Source: Delftia tsuruhatensis NBRC 16741
GTDB taxonomy: Bacteria; Pseudomonadota; Gammaproteobacteria; Burkholderiales; Burkholderiaceae_C
Assembly (NCBI RefSeq): GCF_001571325.1
Contig: NZ_BCTO01000047.1
Span: forward strand, 29,025-93,024
DNA length: 64,000 nt
Direction of reading: 5' to 3'
Part shown: piece by piece, positions 41,981 to 53,917 of the stretch
How the letters are laid out: the number at the start of each line of letters is the position of its first letter
Numbering within the stretch: the stretch's first letter is position 1
Notes under the pieces: generated by a model
Told to the model about the DNA's origin: nothing
The model's input: only the letters and a program-made list of their open reading frames with translations
Database searches by the model: none
Made by a program: the position numbers and the translations under genes

Positions 41981-43174
41981 ATGAACATTCTCCGCTTCTC
42001 CGATCTGTGCGCCCAGGGCAAGGCCCAGGGCCAGCGCGTCTTCATCCGCGCCGACCTCAACGTGCCCCTGAACGATGCTGGCGAGATCACCGAGGACACG
42101 CGCGTGCGCGCCTCCGTGCCCGCCATCGAGATGGCACTGAAGGCCGGCGCCGCCGTGATGGTGACCAGCCACCTGGGCCGTCCCACCGAAGGCGAGTTCA
42201 AGCCCGCCGATTCGCTGGCGCCCGTCGCCCGCCGCCTGGGCGAGCTGCTGGGCCGCGAAGTGCCCCTGGTCGCCGACTGGGTGGACGGCGTGCAGGTGGC
42301 GCCCGGCCAGGTCGTGCTGCTGGAGAACTGCCGCGTGAACGTGGGCGAGAAGAAGAACAAGGAAGAACTGGCCCGCAAGCTGGCCGCGCTGTGCGACATC
42401 TTCGTGCACGACGCCTTCGGCACTGCCCACCGTGCCGAGGGAACCACCTACGGCATCGCCCAGTTCGCGCCCATTGCCTGCGCGGGACCGCTGCTGTCGG
42501 CCGAGATCGACGCCATCACCAAGGCCCTGGCCAACCCGCGCCGCCCGCTGGCCGCCATCGTGGCCGGCTCCAAGGTGTCGACCAAGCTGACCATCCTGCA
42601 GTCGCTGGCCAAGAACGTGGACCAGCTCATCGTGGGCGGCGGCATTGCCAACACCTTCATGCTGGCGGCGGGCCTGAAGATCGGCAAGAGCCTGGCCGAG
42701 GCCGACCTGGTCGGCGAGGCCCGCGCCGTGATCGACGCCATGGCCGCACGCGGCGCCGAGGTGCCGATTCCCACCGACGTGGTGGTCTCCAAGACCTTTG
42801 CGGCCGACGCGCCCGCCACCGTCAAGAAGGCCACCGAAGTGGCTGACGACGACATGATCCTGGACATCGGCCCCGAGACCGCCGCCCGCCTGGCCGAGCA
42901 ACTGCGCAAGGCCGGCACCATCGTCTGGAACGGCCCCATGGGCGTGTTCGAGTTCGACCAGTTCGCCAACGGCACCAAGGTCGTGGCCCAGGCGATTGCC
43001 GAGTCCGACGCCTTCAGCATCGCCGGTGGCGGCGATACCCTGGCCGCCATCGCCAAGTACGGCATCGAGGACAAGGTCGGCTACATCTCCACGGGCGGCG
43101 GCGCCTTCCTGGAGGTGCTGGAAGGCAAGACCCTGCCTGCCTTCGAGATCCTGCAAAAGCGCGCCAACGGCTGA
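41981..43174 (+). CDS. pgk: Phosphoglycerate kinase
   Basis: The 397-aa glycolytic enzyme has N-domain substrate motifs RVFIRADLNVPL and MVTSHLGRPTEG. The C-domain nucleotide motifs are VAGSKVSTKL, VWNGPMGVFE and IAGGGDTLAA. I chose the ATG whose product begins MNILRFSDL, in line with family N-termini. An in-frame ATG at 41948 would add 11 residues, and neither has a clear Shine-Dalgarno. Confidence 0.96.
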   Translation: MNILRFSDLCAQGKAQGQRVFIRADLNVPLNDAGEITEDTRVRASVPAIEMALKAGAAVMVTSHLGRPTEGEFKPADSLAPVARRLGELLGREVPLVADWVDGVQVAPGQVVLLENCRVNVGEKKNKEELARKLAALCDIFVHDAFGTAHRAEGTTYGIAQFAPIACAGPLLSAEIDAITKALANPRRPLAAIVAGSKVSTKLTILQSLAKNVDQLIVGGGIANTFMLAAGLKIGKSLAEADLVGEARAVIDAMAARGAEVPIPTDVVVSKTFAADAPATVKKATEVADDDMILDIGPETAARLAEQLRKAGTIVWNGPMGVFEFDQFANGTKVVAQAIAESDAFSIAGGGDTLAAIAKYGIEDKVGYISTGGGAFLEVLEGKTLPAFEILQKRANG

Positions 43175-43294
43175 GCACGGCAACATCCGGATACGGGGCA
43201 CTTTCTTGTCAGTGCCTCGCGGCGAAGCCACAATCGACACTTTGCGCAGCTGCAGCAATCCGCCGCAGCGCGCCCCCGCACCGAGGAGAAATCC

Positions 43295-43834
43295 ATGCGA
43301 TCGTTCAAATCCGCCAGCGGCCTGGCCCTGGCGGGCCTATGCCTGGCCCTGGCGGGCTGCGTCAATGCACCGATGACCAGCTACTTCGAAGCCACGGCCC
43401 AGCCCAAGATCGGCGCTGCCGGCCACTGGGACTCCGTGGCCAACGATGTCGTCGCCAAGACGCTGGAGACACTGCAAAAGACCGGCATCGAGCGCACCAC
43501 GCCGGTCCACGTGGCCCTGCCGGCCGAGCCCAGCCCGTTCGACAAGGGCTTTCGTGAGCTGATCATCACCAAGCTCGTGCAAAGCGGCGTGACCGTCATG
43601 CTGCAACCGGCCCAGGCCCAGCTGCAGGTGAGCTACGGCGCCCAGGTCGTGCGCCACGGCAAGCGCCTGCCCAACCCCGAACTCGTGCTGACGACGACGG
43701 TGGTGCGCAACAACCAGTACCTGGCGCGCAAGACCGACGTCTACTACCTCGAAAAGAGCGACGCCGTGCTGTTCACGGCCGAGGATGAGCGCCCCGAATT
43801 CCCCACCAAGAACCTGAAGGTGGTGGGCCAATGA
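43295..43834 (+). CDS. Putative outer-membrane lipoprotein (Delta-subunit unknown family)
   Basis: The 179-aa precursor has a lipobox LALAGC (C22) after a clean signal peptide. The mature domain has no motif I recognise; it reads as a mixed alpha/beta domain with a repeated Val/Leu/Thr strand pattern (VHVALPAEPSPFDKGFRELI, LVLTTTVVRNNQYLARK). GAGGAG about 6 nt upstream supports the ATG. Its stop overlaps the start of the FlgO-like gene, so the two lipoproteins are translated together and may act together at the outer membrane. Confidence 0.75.
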   Translation: MRSFKSASGLALAGLCLALAGCVNAPMTSYFEATAQPKIGAAGHWDSVANDVVAKTLETLQKTGIERTTPVHVALPAEPSPFDKGFRELIITKLVQSGVTVMLQPAQAQLQVSYGAQVVRHGKRLPNPELVLTTTVVRNNQYLARKTDVYYLEKSDAVLFTAEDERPEFPTKNLKVVGQ

Positions 43835-44430
43835 CGCTGCGCACGCCCCTCCTGCCGGCCGCGCTGGCTGCGGCAGCCCTGCTGTCCGCCTGCGCCGTGC
43901 CCGCCCCCGCGCCTTCGCCCGAGTTCTCGGCCGCACGCCGTGGCGAGCCCACCTACCAGTCGGCCGCAGCCAACCCCTTCATCGCCAGCAGCCGCGCTGC
44001 TGTGGACGAGCTGGTCAAGGGCCTGAACACCGAGGAACTGGGCGAGGCGCCCGTGCTCGTGGCCACCGTGGTCAACGTCAACGACCTGACGCGCTCGGCC
44101 CCGCTGGGCCGCACGCTCAGCGAGCTGTACGCCTCCCAGCTGTCCGCCAAGGGCTACAACGTCAAGGAGCTGAAGCTGCGCGGCGATGTGTACGTCAAGG
44201 AAGGCACGGGCGAGCTGCTGCTGTCGCGCGAGATCAAGGACATCGCCCGCAACCACAATGCGGCCCTGGTCCTGGTGGGCACGTACTCGGCGGCTGCCAA
44301 GTACACCTATGTGAGCCTGAAGCTGGTTCGCACCGACGACAGCCGCATCGTGCGCAGCCACGACTACGCGCTGCCCAACAACATCGACATCCAGCGCCTG
44401 CTGGGCGCCCCGGCCACGGCGCAACGCTGA
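43831..44430 (+). CDS. FlgO-like lipoprotein
   Basis: The 199-aa precursor has lipobox LLSAC (C21). The mature part fits the FlgO domain: a helix ending in SSRAAVDELVKGL, then VLVATVVNVNDLTRSAPLGRT, EIKDIARNHNAALVLVGTYS and YVSLKLVRTDDSRIV. In Vibrio, FlgO is an outer-membrane lipoprotein needed for flagellar stability. No flagellar genes are nearby, so a flagellar role here is doubtful. It is coupled to the preceding lipoprotein by a 4-bp overlap and is followed by a strong terminator. Confidence 0.82.
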   Translation: MTLRTPLLPAALAAAALLSACAVPAPAPSPEFSAARRGEPTYQSAAANPFIASSRAAVDELVKGLNTEELGEAPVLVATVVNVNDLTRSAPLGRTLSELYASQLSAKGYNVKELKLRGDVYVKEGTGELLLSREIKDIARNHNAALVLVGTYSAAAKYTYVSLKLVRTDDSRIVRSHDYALPNNIDIQRLLGAPATAQR

Positions 44431-44436
44431 GGCCCT

Positions 44437-44472
44437 GCAGCCTGACTGCGCTCGTGTGCGCAGTCAGGCTGC
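44437..44472. terminator. Terminator between convergent lipoprotein and EamA genes
   Basis: A perfect 15-bp stem (44437-44451 with 44458-44472) and 6-nt loop are followed on the plus strand by GTCTTCTT. It lies 6 bp after the FlgO-like stop and 32 bp from the EamA stop, so it may serve both. Confidence 0.8.
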
Positions 44473-44504
44473 GTCTTCTTCTCCCGACCTTCCCCTGCTT
44501 GCCC

Positions 44505-45386
44505 TCAGCGGCCGCGCGCCGGCCACAGTACCGATGCGATGGCCACCACCATCAGCGCCACGGCCGTCCAGTCCTGCCAGTGCAGCACCTCGCCCAGCCA
44601 CCAGGCGCCGCTGAACACGCCCAGCACGGGGATCATCATCACGCTCAGCGTGGACGCCACGGGCGGCAGGCTGCGCGCCAGGAAGAACCAGACCGTCTGG
44701 CCAAAGCCCAGCACCAGCACGCCGTTGAAGACGATGGCGCCCGTGGCCTGGGCGTCGGGCCAGTGCCAAAGGTGGCGCTCGAAGACGAAGGCCAGCACCG
44801 TGAGCGTCAGCGCGGTCAGCGCCACCATCCACAGCGTCATCGTCAGCAGGGGCACGGGCACCTCGGCGCGGCGCAGCTTCTGCGTGCCGAAGGCCCAGCT
44901 CAGCGCGGCGGCCAGCATCAGGCCCACGCCGATGGGGCGGCTGCCCAGGGCGCCGACCTCGTGCCACAGCAGCAGGAGCACGCCCGCCAAGGCCGCCGCC
45001 ACACCCGCCCAGGCACGCGGCGCCAGCCGGTCGTGGAAGAACAGGCTGCCCAGCACGGCCGAGAAGATGGGCATGGTGTAGCCCAGGATGGCCGCCCGCC
45101 CGCTGGACAGCATGGGGATGGCAATGATGATCAGGCTGTTCCACAGCACCATGTTGAACAGCGTCAGCTGCGCCAGCCGGGGCCAATAGGCGCGCGGCAC
45201 GGCCAGCGGCAGGCGGCGCCAGACCACGAAGGCTGCCAGGATGGGCAGCCCCACCCACATCGAGGCCATGCGGAAACTCAGCGGCGGGAAATGCTGCACG
45301 CCCAGCTTCATCACCGGCCAGTTGATGCCCCAGATCAGGGTCAGCGCGATCAGCAAAAGGATTTGTCGGGCGGTGAAGGCAGGCAT
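44505..45386 (-). CDS. EamA-family (drug/metabolite transporter) permease
   Basis: The 293-aa protein has ten hydrophobic helices arranged as two EamA repeats; the first starts LLIALTLIWGINWPVMKLG and the second near residue 148. The MLSSGRAAILGYTMPIF and LPPVASTLSVMMIPVLGV segments are the family's helix 3-4 and 8-9 motifs. The direction is probably efflux of metabolites or amino acids; the substrate is unknown. The ATG follows a CACAAT hexamer by 9 nt without a clear Shine-Dalgarno. Confidence 0.9.
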   Translation of the reverse strand: MPAFTARQILLLIALTLIWGINWPVMKLGVQHFPPLSFRMASMWVGLPILAAFVVWRRLPLAVPRAYWPRLAQLTLFNMVLWNSLIIIAIPMLSSGRAAILGYTMPIFSAVLGSLFFHDRLAPRAWAGVAAALAGVLLLLWHEVGALGSRPIGVGLMLAAALSWAFGTQKLRRAEVPVPLLTMTLWMVALTALTLTVLAFVFERHLWHWPDAQATGAIVFNGVLVLGFGQTVWFFLARSLPPVASTLSVMMIPVLGVFSGAWWLGEVLHWQDWTAVALMVVAIASVLWPARGR

Positions 45387-45395
45387 AGGCCGCCG

Positions 45396-45401
45396 ATTGT
45401 G
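45396..45401 (-). promoter_or_regulatory. Candidate -10 hexamer (CACAAT) of the EamA gene
   Basis: CACAAT on the minus strand ends 9 nt before the ATG at 45386, predicting a leader of zero to a few nucleotides. It is divergent from the pyrF candidate at 45461-45466. Confidence 0.4.
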
Positions 45402-45460
45402 CCCATGGGCCGCCAAACCCGCTGGATGCCCGGCGACAGGCCCCGGGAAGGGCCGATCGC

Positions 45461-45466
45461 TAAAAT
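45461..45466 (+). promoter_or_regulatory. Candidate -10 hexamer (TAAAAT) of pyrF
   Basis: TAAAAT is followed by 8 nt (TCGCGCCC in the first bases) and then the pyrF ATG. No Shine-Dalgarno can fit, so a leaderless transcript is likely. No clear -35 is seen. Confidence 0.5.
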
Positions 45467-45474
45467 CGCGCCCC

Positions 45475-46302
45475 ATGACCTTTCTCGACATGCTGCGCAA
45501 TGCCACCGCCCAGAACCAATCCATGCTGTGCGTGGGCCTGGACCCCGAACCCAGCCGCTTTCCTGCGGCCATGCGCGGCGATGCAAGCAAAATCTACGAA
45601 TTCTGCGCCGCCATCGTCGAGGCCACGGCCGACCTGGTGAACTCCTTCAAGCCCCAGATCGCCTACTTCGCGGCCCACCGCGCCGAAGACCAGCTGGAAA
45701 AGCTCATGGCCCACATGCGCGCCGTCGCGCCCCATGTGCCCATCATCCTGGACGCCAAGCGCGGCGACATCGGCTCCACCGCCGAGCAGTACGCCAAGGA
45801 AGCCTTCGAGCGCTACGGCGCCGACGCCGTCACCCTGTCGCCCTTCATGGGCTTCGACTCCATCACGCCCTACCTGCAGTACGAGGGCAAGGGCGCCTTC
45901 CTGCTGTGCCGCACCTCCAACCCCGGCGGCGACGACCTGCAGGCGCAGCGCCTGGCCGACCTGCCGGGCCAGCCGCACCTGTTCGAGCATGTGGCGCGCC
46001 TGGCGCAAGGCCCCTGGAACACCAACGGCCAGCTCGGCCTGGTGGTGGGCGCCACGCGCCCGCAGGAGATCGAGCGCGTGCGTGAATTCGCGCCCTCGCT
46101 GCCGCTGCTGATTCCCGGCGTGGGTGCCCAGGGGGGCGATGCCGTGGCCACGGTCAAGGCGGCGCGCATCGGCGGCGGCCCCATCATCATCAATTCCTCG
46201 CGTGCGGTGCTCTATGCATCGCAGGGCGACGACTTCGCTGCCGCCGCGCGCACCGCCGCCCAGGCCACGCGCCAGACGCTGCAAGACGCAGCCGCCGCCT
46301 GA
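45475..46302 (+). CDS. pyrF: Orotidine 5'-phosphate decarboxylase (subfamily 2)
   Basis: The 275-aa enzyme converts OMP to UMP. It has the longer subfamily-2 form, with the catalytic Lys/Asp array in LDAKRGDIGS (residues 92-101). The substrate phosphate region is PGVGAQGGD, and GPIIINSSRAVLYAS lies near the C-terminus. MLCVGLDPEPSRFP gives the N-terminal GLDP motif. The ATG immediately follows a -10-like element. Confidence 0.96.
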   Translation: MTFLDMLRNATAQNQSMLCVGLDPEPSRFPAAMRGDASKIYEFCAAIVEATADLVNSFKPQIAYFAAHRAEDQLEKLMAHMRAVAPHVPIILDAKRGDIGSTAEQYAKEAFERYGADAVTLSPFMGFDSITPYLQYEGKGAFLLCRTSNPGGDDLQAQRLADLPGQPHLFEHVARLAQGPWNTNGQLGLVVGATRPQEIERVREFAPSLPLLIPGVGAQGGDAVATVKAARIGGGPIIINSSRAVLYASQGDDFAAAARTAAQATRQTLQDAAAA

Positions 46303-46322
46303 GACGGCAGGGAAGCCCGGCC

Positions 46323-47228
46323 ATGCAAGGCAAATGGCTGGAAGACTTCCTGCTGCTGGCCCAGGAGCGCAGCTTCACGCGCGCGGCCGAGCTGCGCCAT
46401 GTCACCCATCCGGCCTTCGGGCGGCGCATCCGCGCGCTGGAGGCCTGGGCCGGCACGCCCCTGGTCGAGCCCGGCGGCGGCCCCGTGCGGCTGACGCCGG
46501 CCGGCGAAGCCTTCCGCGATACGGCCGAGCAACTGGTGCGCACGCTGGCCCAGTCGCATGACGAACTGCAGGCCGTGGCCGGGCGCCAGGCCCGCGTGAT
46601 CACCCTGGCCACGGGGCGCACGCTGGCGCGCACCATCGTGGCCGACTGGCTGACGCGCCACGGCAGCGTGCTGCAGACGGCCGAGCTGCGCGTGGTCACA
46701 CGCACGCTGGACGAGACCGTGGCCATGCTGCAGCGCGGCGAAGTCAGCTTCACGCTGGTCTACCACCACGCCGCCATTGGCGTGCGCCTGGACGGCCGCC
46801 AGTTCAGCTACCTGACGGTGATGCAGGACAGGCTGGTGCCCGTGGCCCGCGCCGATGCCCGGGGCCGTCCGATGTACGAGCTGTCGGCCAGCCACCAGCC
46901 CGTCGCTCCCGTGCCCTACCTCGCCTTCTCCCACAGCATGGCCCTGGGCCGGCTGGTGGAAGACCACCTGGCCCGGCATCCGCTGGCGCCGCGCCTGCGC
47001 CGCTGCGTGGACTGCGACTCGGCCGACGCCCACTACGAATACGTGCTGCGCGGCCTGGGCCTGGCCTGGATGCCGTGGTCCATGGTGCGCGGCGACTGCC
47101 AAGCCGGCCGCCTGGCCGTGGCCGGCGACCCGGGCCTGGAAGTGCACTTCGACGTGCGCCTGTACCGTCCAAAGCGCCACCTGGGCCCCGCGGCCGAGCA
47201 GTTCTGGAGCGACATCACGGGCGCCTGA
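46323..47228 (+). CDS. LysR-family transcriptional regulator
   Basis: The 301-aa protein has an N-terminal winged HTH (residues 1-65; WLEDFLLLAQERSFTRAAEL, HPAFGRRIRALEAWAGTPLVE) and a periplasmic-binding-like effector domain (~90-295). It lies in the same direction as, and 155 bp upstream of, the TctC gene. LysR/TctC pairing is common in Comamonadaceae, so this regulator probably controls the downstream binding-protein and hydrolase genes (inference). The ligand is unknown. A 20-bp gap separates it from pyrF. Confidence 0.92.
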   Translation: MQGKWLEDFLLLAQERSFTRAAELRHVTHPAFGRRIRALEAWAGTPLVEPGGGPVRLTPAGEAFRDTAEQLVRTLAQSHDELQAVAGRQARVITLATGRTLARTIVADWLTRHGSVLQTAELRVVTRTLDETVAMLQRGEVSFTLVYHHAAIGVRLDGRQFSYLTVMQDRLVPVARADARGRPMYELSASHQPVAPVPYLAFSHSMALGRLVEDHLARHPLAPRLRRCVDCDSADAHYEYVLRGLGLAWMPWSMVRGDCQAGRLAVAGDPGLEVHFDVRLYRPKRHLGPAAEQFWSDITGA

Positions 47229-47256
47229 CGGGTGCATGCATGCGCCCTCCTGGTGC

Positions 47257-47330
47257 AAACCCGCACCGCGCTGTGGAACAAGCGGGTTTTGGTGCTGCAA
47301 CGGCTCCGCCTCGTGCCGAATCAGCACCAA
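47257..47330 (+). promoter_or_regulatory. Two inverted repeats in the LysR-TctC control region
   Basis: AAACCCGC (47257-47264) pairs with GCGGGTTT (47282-47289), and TTGGTGCTG (47289-47297) pairs with CAGCACCAA (47322-47330). The first may end the lysR transcript (followed by T) and the second may be a regulator-binding dyad. The TctC start is 54 bp beyond. Confidence 0.4.
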
Positions 47331-47383
47331 ATGCCTGGGTAGTCCTTCGCACAATCAATCTCATACATTTCAGGAATAACCCC

Positions 47384-48367
47384 ATGCCCAGCAACTCCCT
47401 CCTGCGCCGCACCTCCCTGGCCTGCGGCCTGCTGATCGCCGCCACCGGCAGCGCCTTGGCCGACGACGCCGCCAGCTACCCCAACCGCGCCATCACCATG
47501 ATCGTGGGCTACCCCGCCGGCGGCAGCACCGACCTGGTGGGCCGCTTCGTGGCCGATGGCCTGGCCTCGCGCCTGGGCCAGCCCGTGGTGGTGGAGAACC
47601 TGGGAGGAGCCGGCGGCGCCATCGGCGCGCAAAAGGCCGTCAAGGCCACGCCCGACGGCTACACGCTGTTCGTGGGTGCCAACAACGAGCTGGCCATCGC
47701 CCGGCTGATCAACAAGAGCATCAAGTACTCCATCGGCGACTTCACGCCCATCGGCATGATCGGCTCCCAGCCCATGGTGCTGGTGGCCTCGCAGAAGGCC
47801 GGCGTGAAGACAGCCGCAGAGTTCAGCGCCCTGGTGGCCAAGAACCCGGGCAAGTTCAGCTACGGCAGCTCGGGCGTGGGCACGGCACTGCACCTGGCCG
47901 GCGAGATGGTCAAGGAGCAGGGCAAGCTGCACATGACCCACATCCCCTACCGTGGCGTGGCGCCCCTGACCACGGACCTGGTGGGCAACAACATCGAGTT
48001 CGGCATGTTCGTGCTGTCCTCGGGACTGCCCCAGATCCGCGCGGGCAAGGTCATCGCCCTGGGCACGACGGAGGCCAAGCGCTCGGCCATCACGCCCGAC
48101 ATCCCGGCCCTGTCCGAGCTGCCCCAGTACAAGAACGTGGACATCAACGTCTGGTTCGCGCTGATGGCGCCCAAGGGCCTGCCCGCACCCGTGGCCGCCA
48201 AGGTCAAGAAGGCGCTGGACGAGACCATGGCCTCGCCCGAGTTCCGCAAGAAGATGGAAGAGTCGGGCTCGGTCGTGGCCGATCCCAAGACCGATGCCGG
48301 CAAGTACATCAACGCCGAGATCGCCAAGTACACCAAGATCGTCCAATTTGCCCACATCGAGAACTGA
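47384..48367 (+). CDS. Tripartite tricarboxylate transporter substrate-binding protein (TctC/Bug family)
   Basis: The 327-aa precursor has a signal peptide (residues 1-26, GSALA|DDAA), then the Bug-family signatures: YPNRAITMIVGYPAGGSTD, the VVENLGGAGGAIGAQ loop, ATPDGYTL, and VPAL-type IPALSELPQYKN. It is a periplasmic receptor for a small carboxylate; the ligand cannot be read. No TctA or TctB membrane genes are nearby, so it is an orphan, as most such proteins are in Burkholderiales. AGGA lies 8 nt before the ATG. The hydrolase gene starts 7 bp after its stop. Confidence 0.93.
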   Translation: MPSNSLLRRTSLACGLLIAATGSALADDAASYPNRAITMIVGYPAGGSTDLVGRFVADGLASRLGQPVVVENLGGAGGAIGAQKAVKATPDGYTLFVGANNELAIARLINKSIKYSIGDFTPIGMIGSQPMVLVASQKAGVKTAAEFSALVAKNPGKFSYGSSGVGTALHLAGEMVKEQGKLHMTHIPYRGVAPLTTDLVGNNIEFGMFVLSSGLPQIRAGKVIALGTTEAKRSAITPDIPALSELPQYKNVDINVWFALMAPKGLPAPVAAKVKKALDETMASPEFRKKMEESGSVVADPKTDAGKYINAEIAKYTKIVQFAHIEN

Positions 48368-48374
48368 GCCAGCC

Positions 48375-49352
48375 ATGGACGCTTTGCGATTTGACCTTCC
48401 CCTGCCCGACCTGAGCGCCTGGCGCGCAGGCAATACCGGTACCGAGGGCGTGTGGCAATTCGACTCGGGACGCCCGGGCCGCCACGTGATGATTTCCGCG
48501 CTGGTGCACGGCAACGAGATCTGCGGCGCCTGGGCCGTGTCCGGGCTGCTTCAGGCCCTGCACAACGGCCTGGCGCTGGACAACGGCCGCCTGACCCTGG
48601 TGCTGGCCAACCTCGATGCCTTCGACCGCTTCGACGCGGCCAGCCACGATGCCTCGCGCTTCGTGGACGAGGACATGAACCGCCAGTGGATAGACGCACG
48701 CATCGACGAGGGCAGCACCCGCGAACGCCGCCGAGCCGCCGCGCTGCGCCCCTTCGTGCAGCAGGCCGACTGGCTGCTGGACCTGCATTCCATGCACGAG
48801 CCCTCGGCCCCGCTGCTGCTGACCGGCATGCAGCCGCGCAACCGCGATCTGGCACGCCAGATGGGCGCGCCGGCGAACATCGTCGTGGATGCCGGCCACA
48901 AGGACGGCACGCGGCTGCGCGACTACGGGCGCTTCGGCCTGCCCGACGCCGAGGCCGGCGACTCGCGCTCGCTGCTGATCGAATGCGGCTTCCATGGCGA
49001 TCTGGCCAGCCGCGACGTGGCACACGACCAATGCCTGCGTTTCCTCGAAGTGGCCGCCATCTTCGACAACGGCGCGCTGCACGCCGCCCTGCCCGGCTGG
49101 AAGCAGGCCGACGCACCGGCCCAGTGGGCGCTGGAAGTCACGGCGCCCGTGGTGGCCAAGAGCAGCGGCTTTCGCTTCACGGCGCCGTTCACGGGACTGG
49201 AGCGCTTCGAGAAGGCCGGCACGGTGATCGGCGACAACGATGGCGAGCCGGTGATCACGCCCTATGGCGACTGCGTGCTGGTCATGCCCTCGGTGCGCCA
49301 GGCGCGCGCGGGCGTGACCGTGGTGCGCTTTGCTCGGCGCTCGCCGCTCTGA
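48375..49352 (+). CDS. Succinylglutamate desuccinylase/aspartoacylase-family zinc hydrolase
   Basis: The 325-aa M14-superfamily protein has zinc ligands H45 and E48 in ALVHGNEICG and H138 in LLDLHSMHE. DMNRQW (AstE/ASPA-like substrate Arg motif) lies between them and IECGFHGD holds the general-base region. Such enzymes deacylate N-acyl amino acids. The specific acyl group is unknown. It follows the TctC gene by 7 bp, so the binding protein and hydrolase are probably cotranscribed. Confidence 0.88.
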   Translation: MDALRFDLPLPDLSAWRAGNTGTEGVWQFDSGRPGRHVMISALVHGNEICGAWAVSGLLQALHNGLALDNGRLTLVLANLDAFDRFDAASHDASRFVDEDMNRQWIDARIDEGSTRERRRAAALRPFVQQADWLLDLHSMHEPSAPLLLTGMQPRNRDLARQMGAPANIVVDAGHKDGTRLRDYGRFGLPDAEAGDSRSLLIECGFHGDLASRDVAHDQCLRFLEVAAIFDNGALHAALPGWKQADAPAQWALEVTAPVVAKSSGFRFTAPFTGLERFEKAGTVIGDNDGEPVITPYGDCVLVMPSVRQARAGVTVVRFARRSPL

Positions 49353-49373
49353 GCGGCACGCTTCAACCGAACC

Positions 49374-50528
49374 TCAGCCGCGCTGGCAGCGCGCAGGCGA
49401 CAGCCGTTCAGGCTGCACGCCCTGCGCGGCCAGGCGTGCATCCAGCGGCTCGCCACGCAGCAGGTTGCGCGCCAGCAGGCTGTAGCCGAAGGCGCTCTGT
49501 ATGCCGTAGCCGCCCTGGGCGGCCACCCAGAAAAAGCCCGGCAGCGGCACGGGGGAGGCATCCCAGCCAATGGCCATCTCGCCGTCGGCCACGAAGCTGC
49601 GCAGCCCGGCCCAGGTGTGGGAGGGGCGGCGAATCTGCAGCGTGGTCACTTCCTCGATGCGCCAGATGCCCGTGGCCACGTCCAGTTCCTCGGGCGCCAC
49701 GTCCTGCGGCGCCACGGGGTCGACGTTGGCGGGCGAGCCCAGCAGCTGGCCTGCATCGGGCTTGAAGTAAAAGCCCTCGTCGGCGCTGATCACGGCGGGC
49801 CAGTGCGCGGCGTCCATGCCTTCGGGCACGGCAAAGGTGAAGGCACTGCGCCGCTTGGGCACCAGGCCGATGGGCGCTGCGCCCGCCAGTGCGCCCAGCG
49901 CATCGGCCCAGGCGCCGGCCGCGTTGACCACGCAGCGCGCGCGCACCTGGCTGCCGTCGGCCAGGTCCACGGTCCAGACACCGCCGTCCTGCGCCAGCGC
50001 GCGGACCTCGGCGCTGCAGCGCAGCTCGCCGCCGCACTGGCGCAGGCCGCGCAGGAATCCCTGGTGCAGGCCATGCACGTCGATGTCGCGCGCGCCGTCG
50101 TCCGCAAAGCCATCGACCAGCAGCGCGGTGTTCAGGCAGGGCACCAGGGCCTTGAGTTCATCGGGGCCCAGGCGCCGCGCCTGGGGCGAGTGCAGGAGCG
50201 CCTCGGCATGGGCGGCATCGAGCAGGTCCTTCTGCGCGGCCGTGCCCACATAGAGCACGCCGCGCGGCGCCAGGATGGGCGCCTGCACAAAGCCCTGCGG
50301 CGGCTGCTCGTAGAAGGCGCGGCTGGCGCGCGTCAGCGCCTGGACCTGCAGCGGGCCATAGTGCTCCTCATACAGCGCGGCCGAGCGGCCCGTGCTGTGG
50401 TAACCGGGCTGGGATTCGCGCTCCAGCACCAGCACCGAGGCGCCGCCATCGCGCGCCAGCTGCCAGGCCACCGAGGCACCGGCCATGCCCGCGCCCACCA
50501 CCACGAAATCAAGGATGCTGCTGTCCAT
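49374..50528 (-). CDS. FAD-dependent oxidoreductase (DAO family)
   Basis: The 384-aa protein has an N-terminal dinucleotide-binding motif VVGAGMAGASVAW (GxGxxG at 12-17), then LVLERESQPGYHSTGRSAAL. A mid-protein CVVNAAGAWAD motif and a C-terminal FFWVAAQGGYGIQSA segment are typical of DAO enzymes. It likely oxidises an amino or hydroxy acid; LhgO- or glycine-oxidase-like activities are possible. The preceding gene on this strand is uvrA, 8 bp upstream, and the deacylase gene is convergent 21 bp away. Confidence 0.87.
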   Translation of the reverse strand: MDSSILDFVVVGAGMAGASVAWQLARDGGASVLVLERESQPGYHSTGRSAALYEEHYGPLQVQALTRASRAFYEQPPQGFVQAPILAPRGVLYVGTAAQKDLLDAAHAEALLHSPQARRLGPDELKALVPCLNTALLVDGFADDGARDIDVHGLHQGFLRGLRQCGGELRCSAEVRALAQDGGVWTVDLADGSQVRARCVVNAAGAWADALGALAGAAPIGLVPKRRSAFTFAVPEGMDAAHWPAVISADEGFYFKPDAGQLLGSPANVDPVAPQDVAPEELDVATGIWRIEEVTTLQIRRPSHTWAGLRSFVADGEMAIGWDASPVPLPGFFWVAAQGGYGIQSAFGYSLLARNLLRGEPLDARLAAQGVQPERLSPARCQRG

Positions 50529-50536
50529 GGCCGGCC

Positions 50537-53644
<3,108 letters not shown>

Positions 53645-53917
53645 CGGGAAAACCCCTGCGAAGGCGAACCCGCCATGATAGGTCAGAACCCGTGCCACCG
53701 CATGGCGGCTCGGTCTGCGGGGCGGCAGGGCCTTCTGCGGCGCCCCTTCACAAAACTGTCTTGCACTGCCTTGCATAACCCAGCCACCCCGCAGCGCCGG
53801 CCTATGGGCGAGAATGGCGGATTGCTTGCCCCCACAACAGTGCACCCCGTGCTCGATTCCCCCACACCCGTCCACGGCGCCCAGGCGCCAGCCCCCTCCT
53901 CGGCCGCATCGGGCCGC

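Noticed and set aside
43831..44430. Flagellar locus suggested by the FlgO-like lipoprotein
   Set aside because: No flagellar or motility genes occur in the window; the domain also occurs in non-flagellar lipoproteins.
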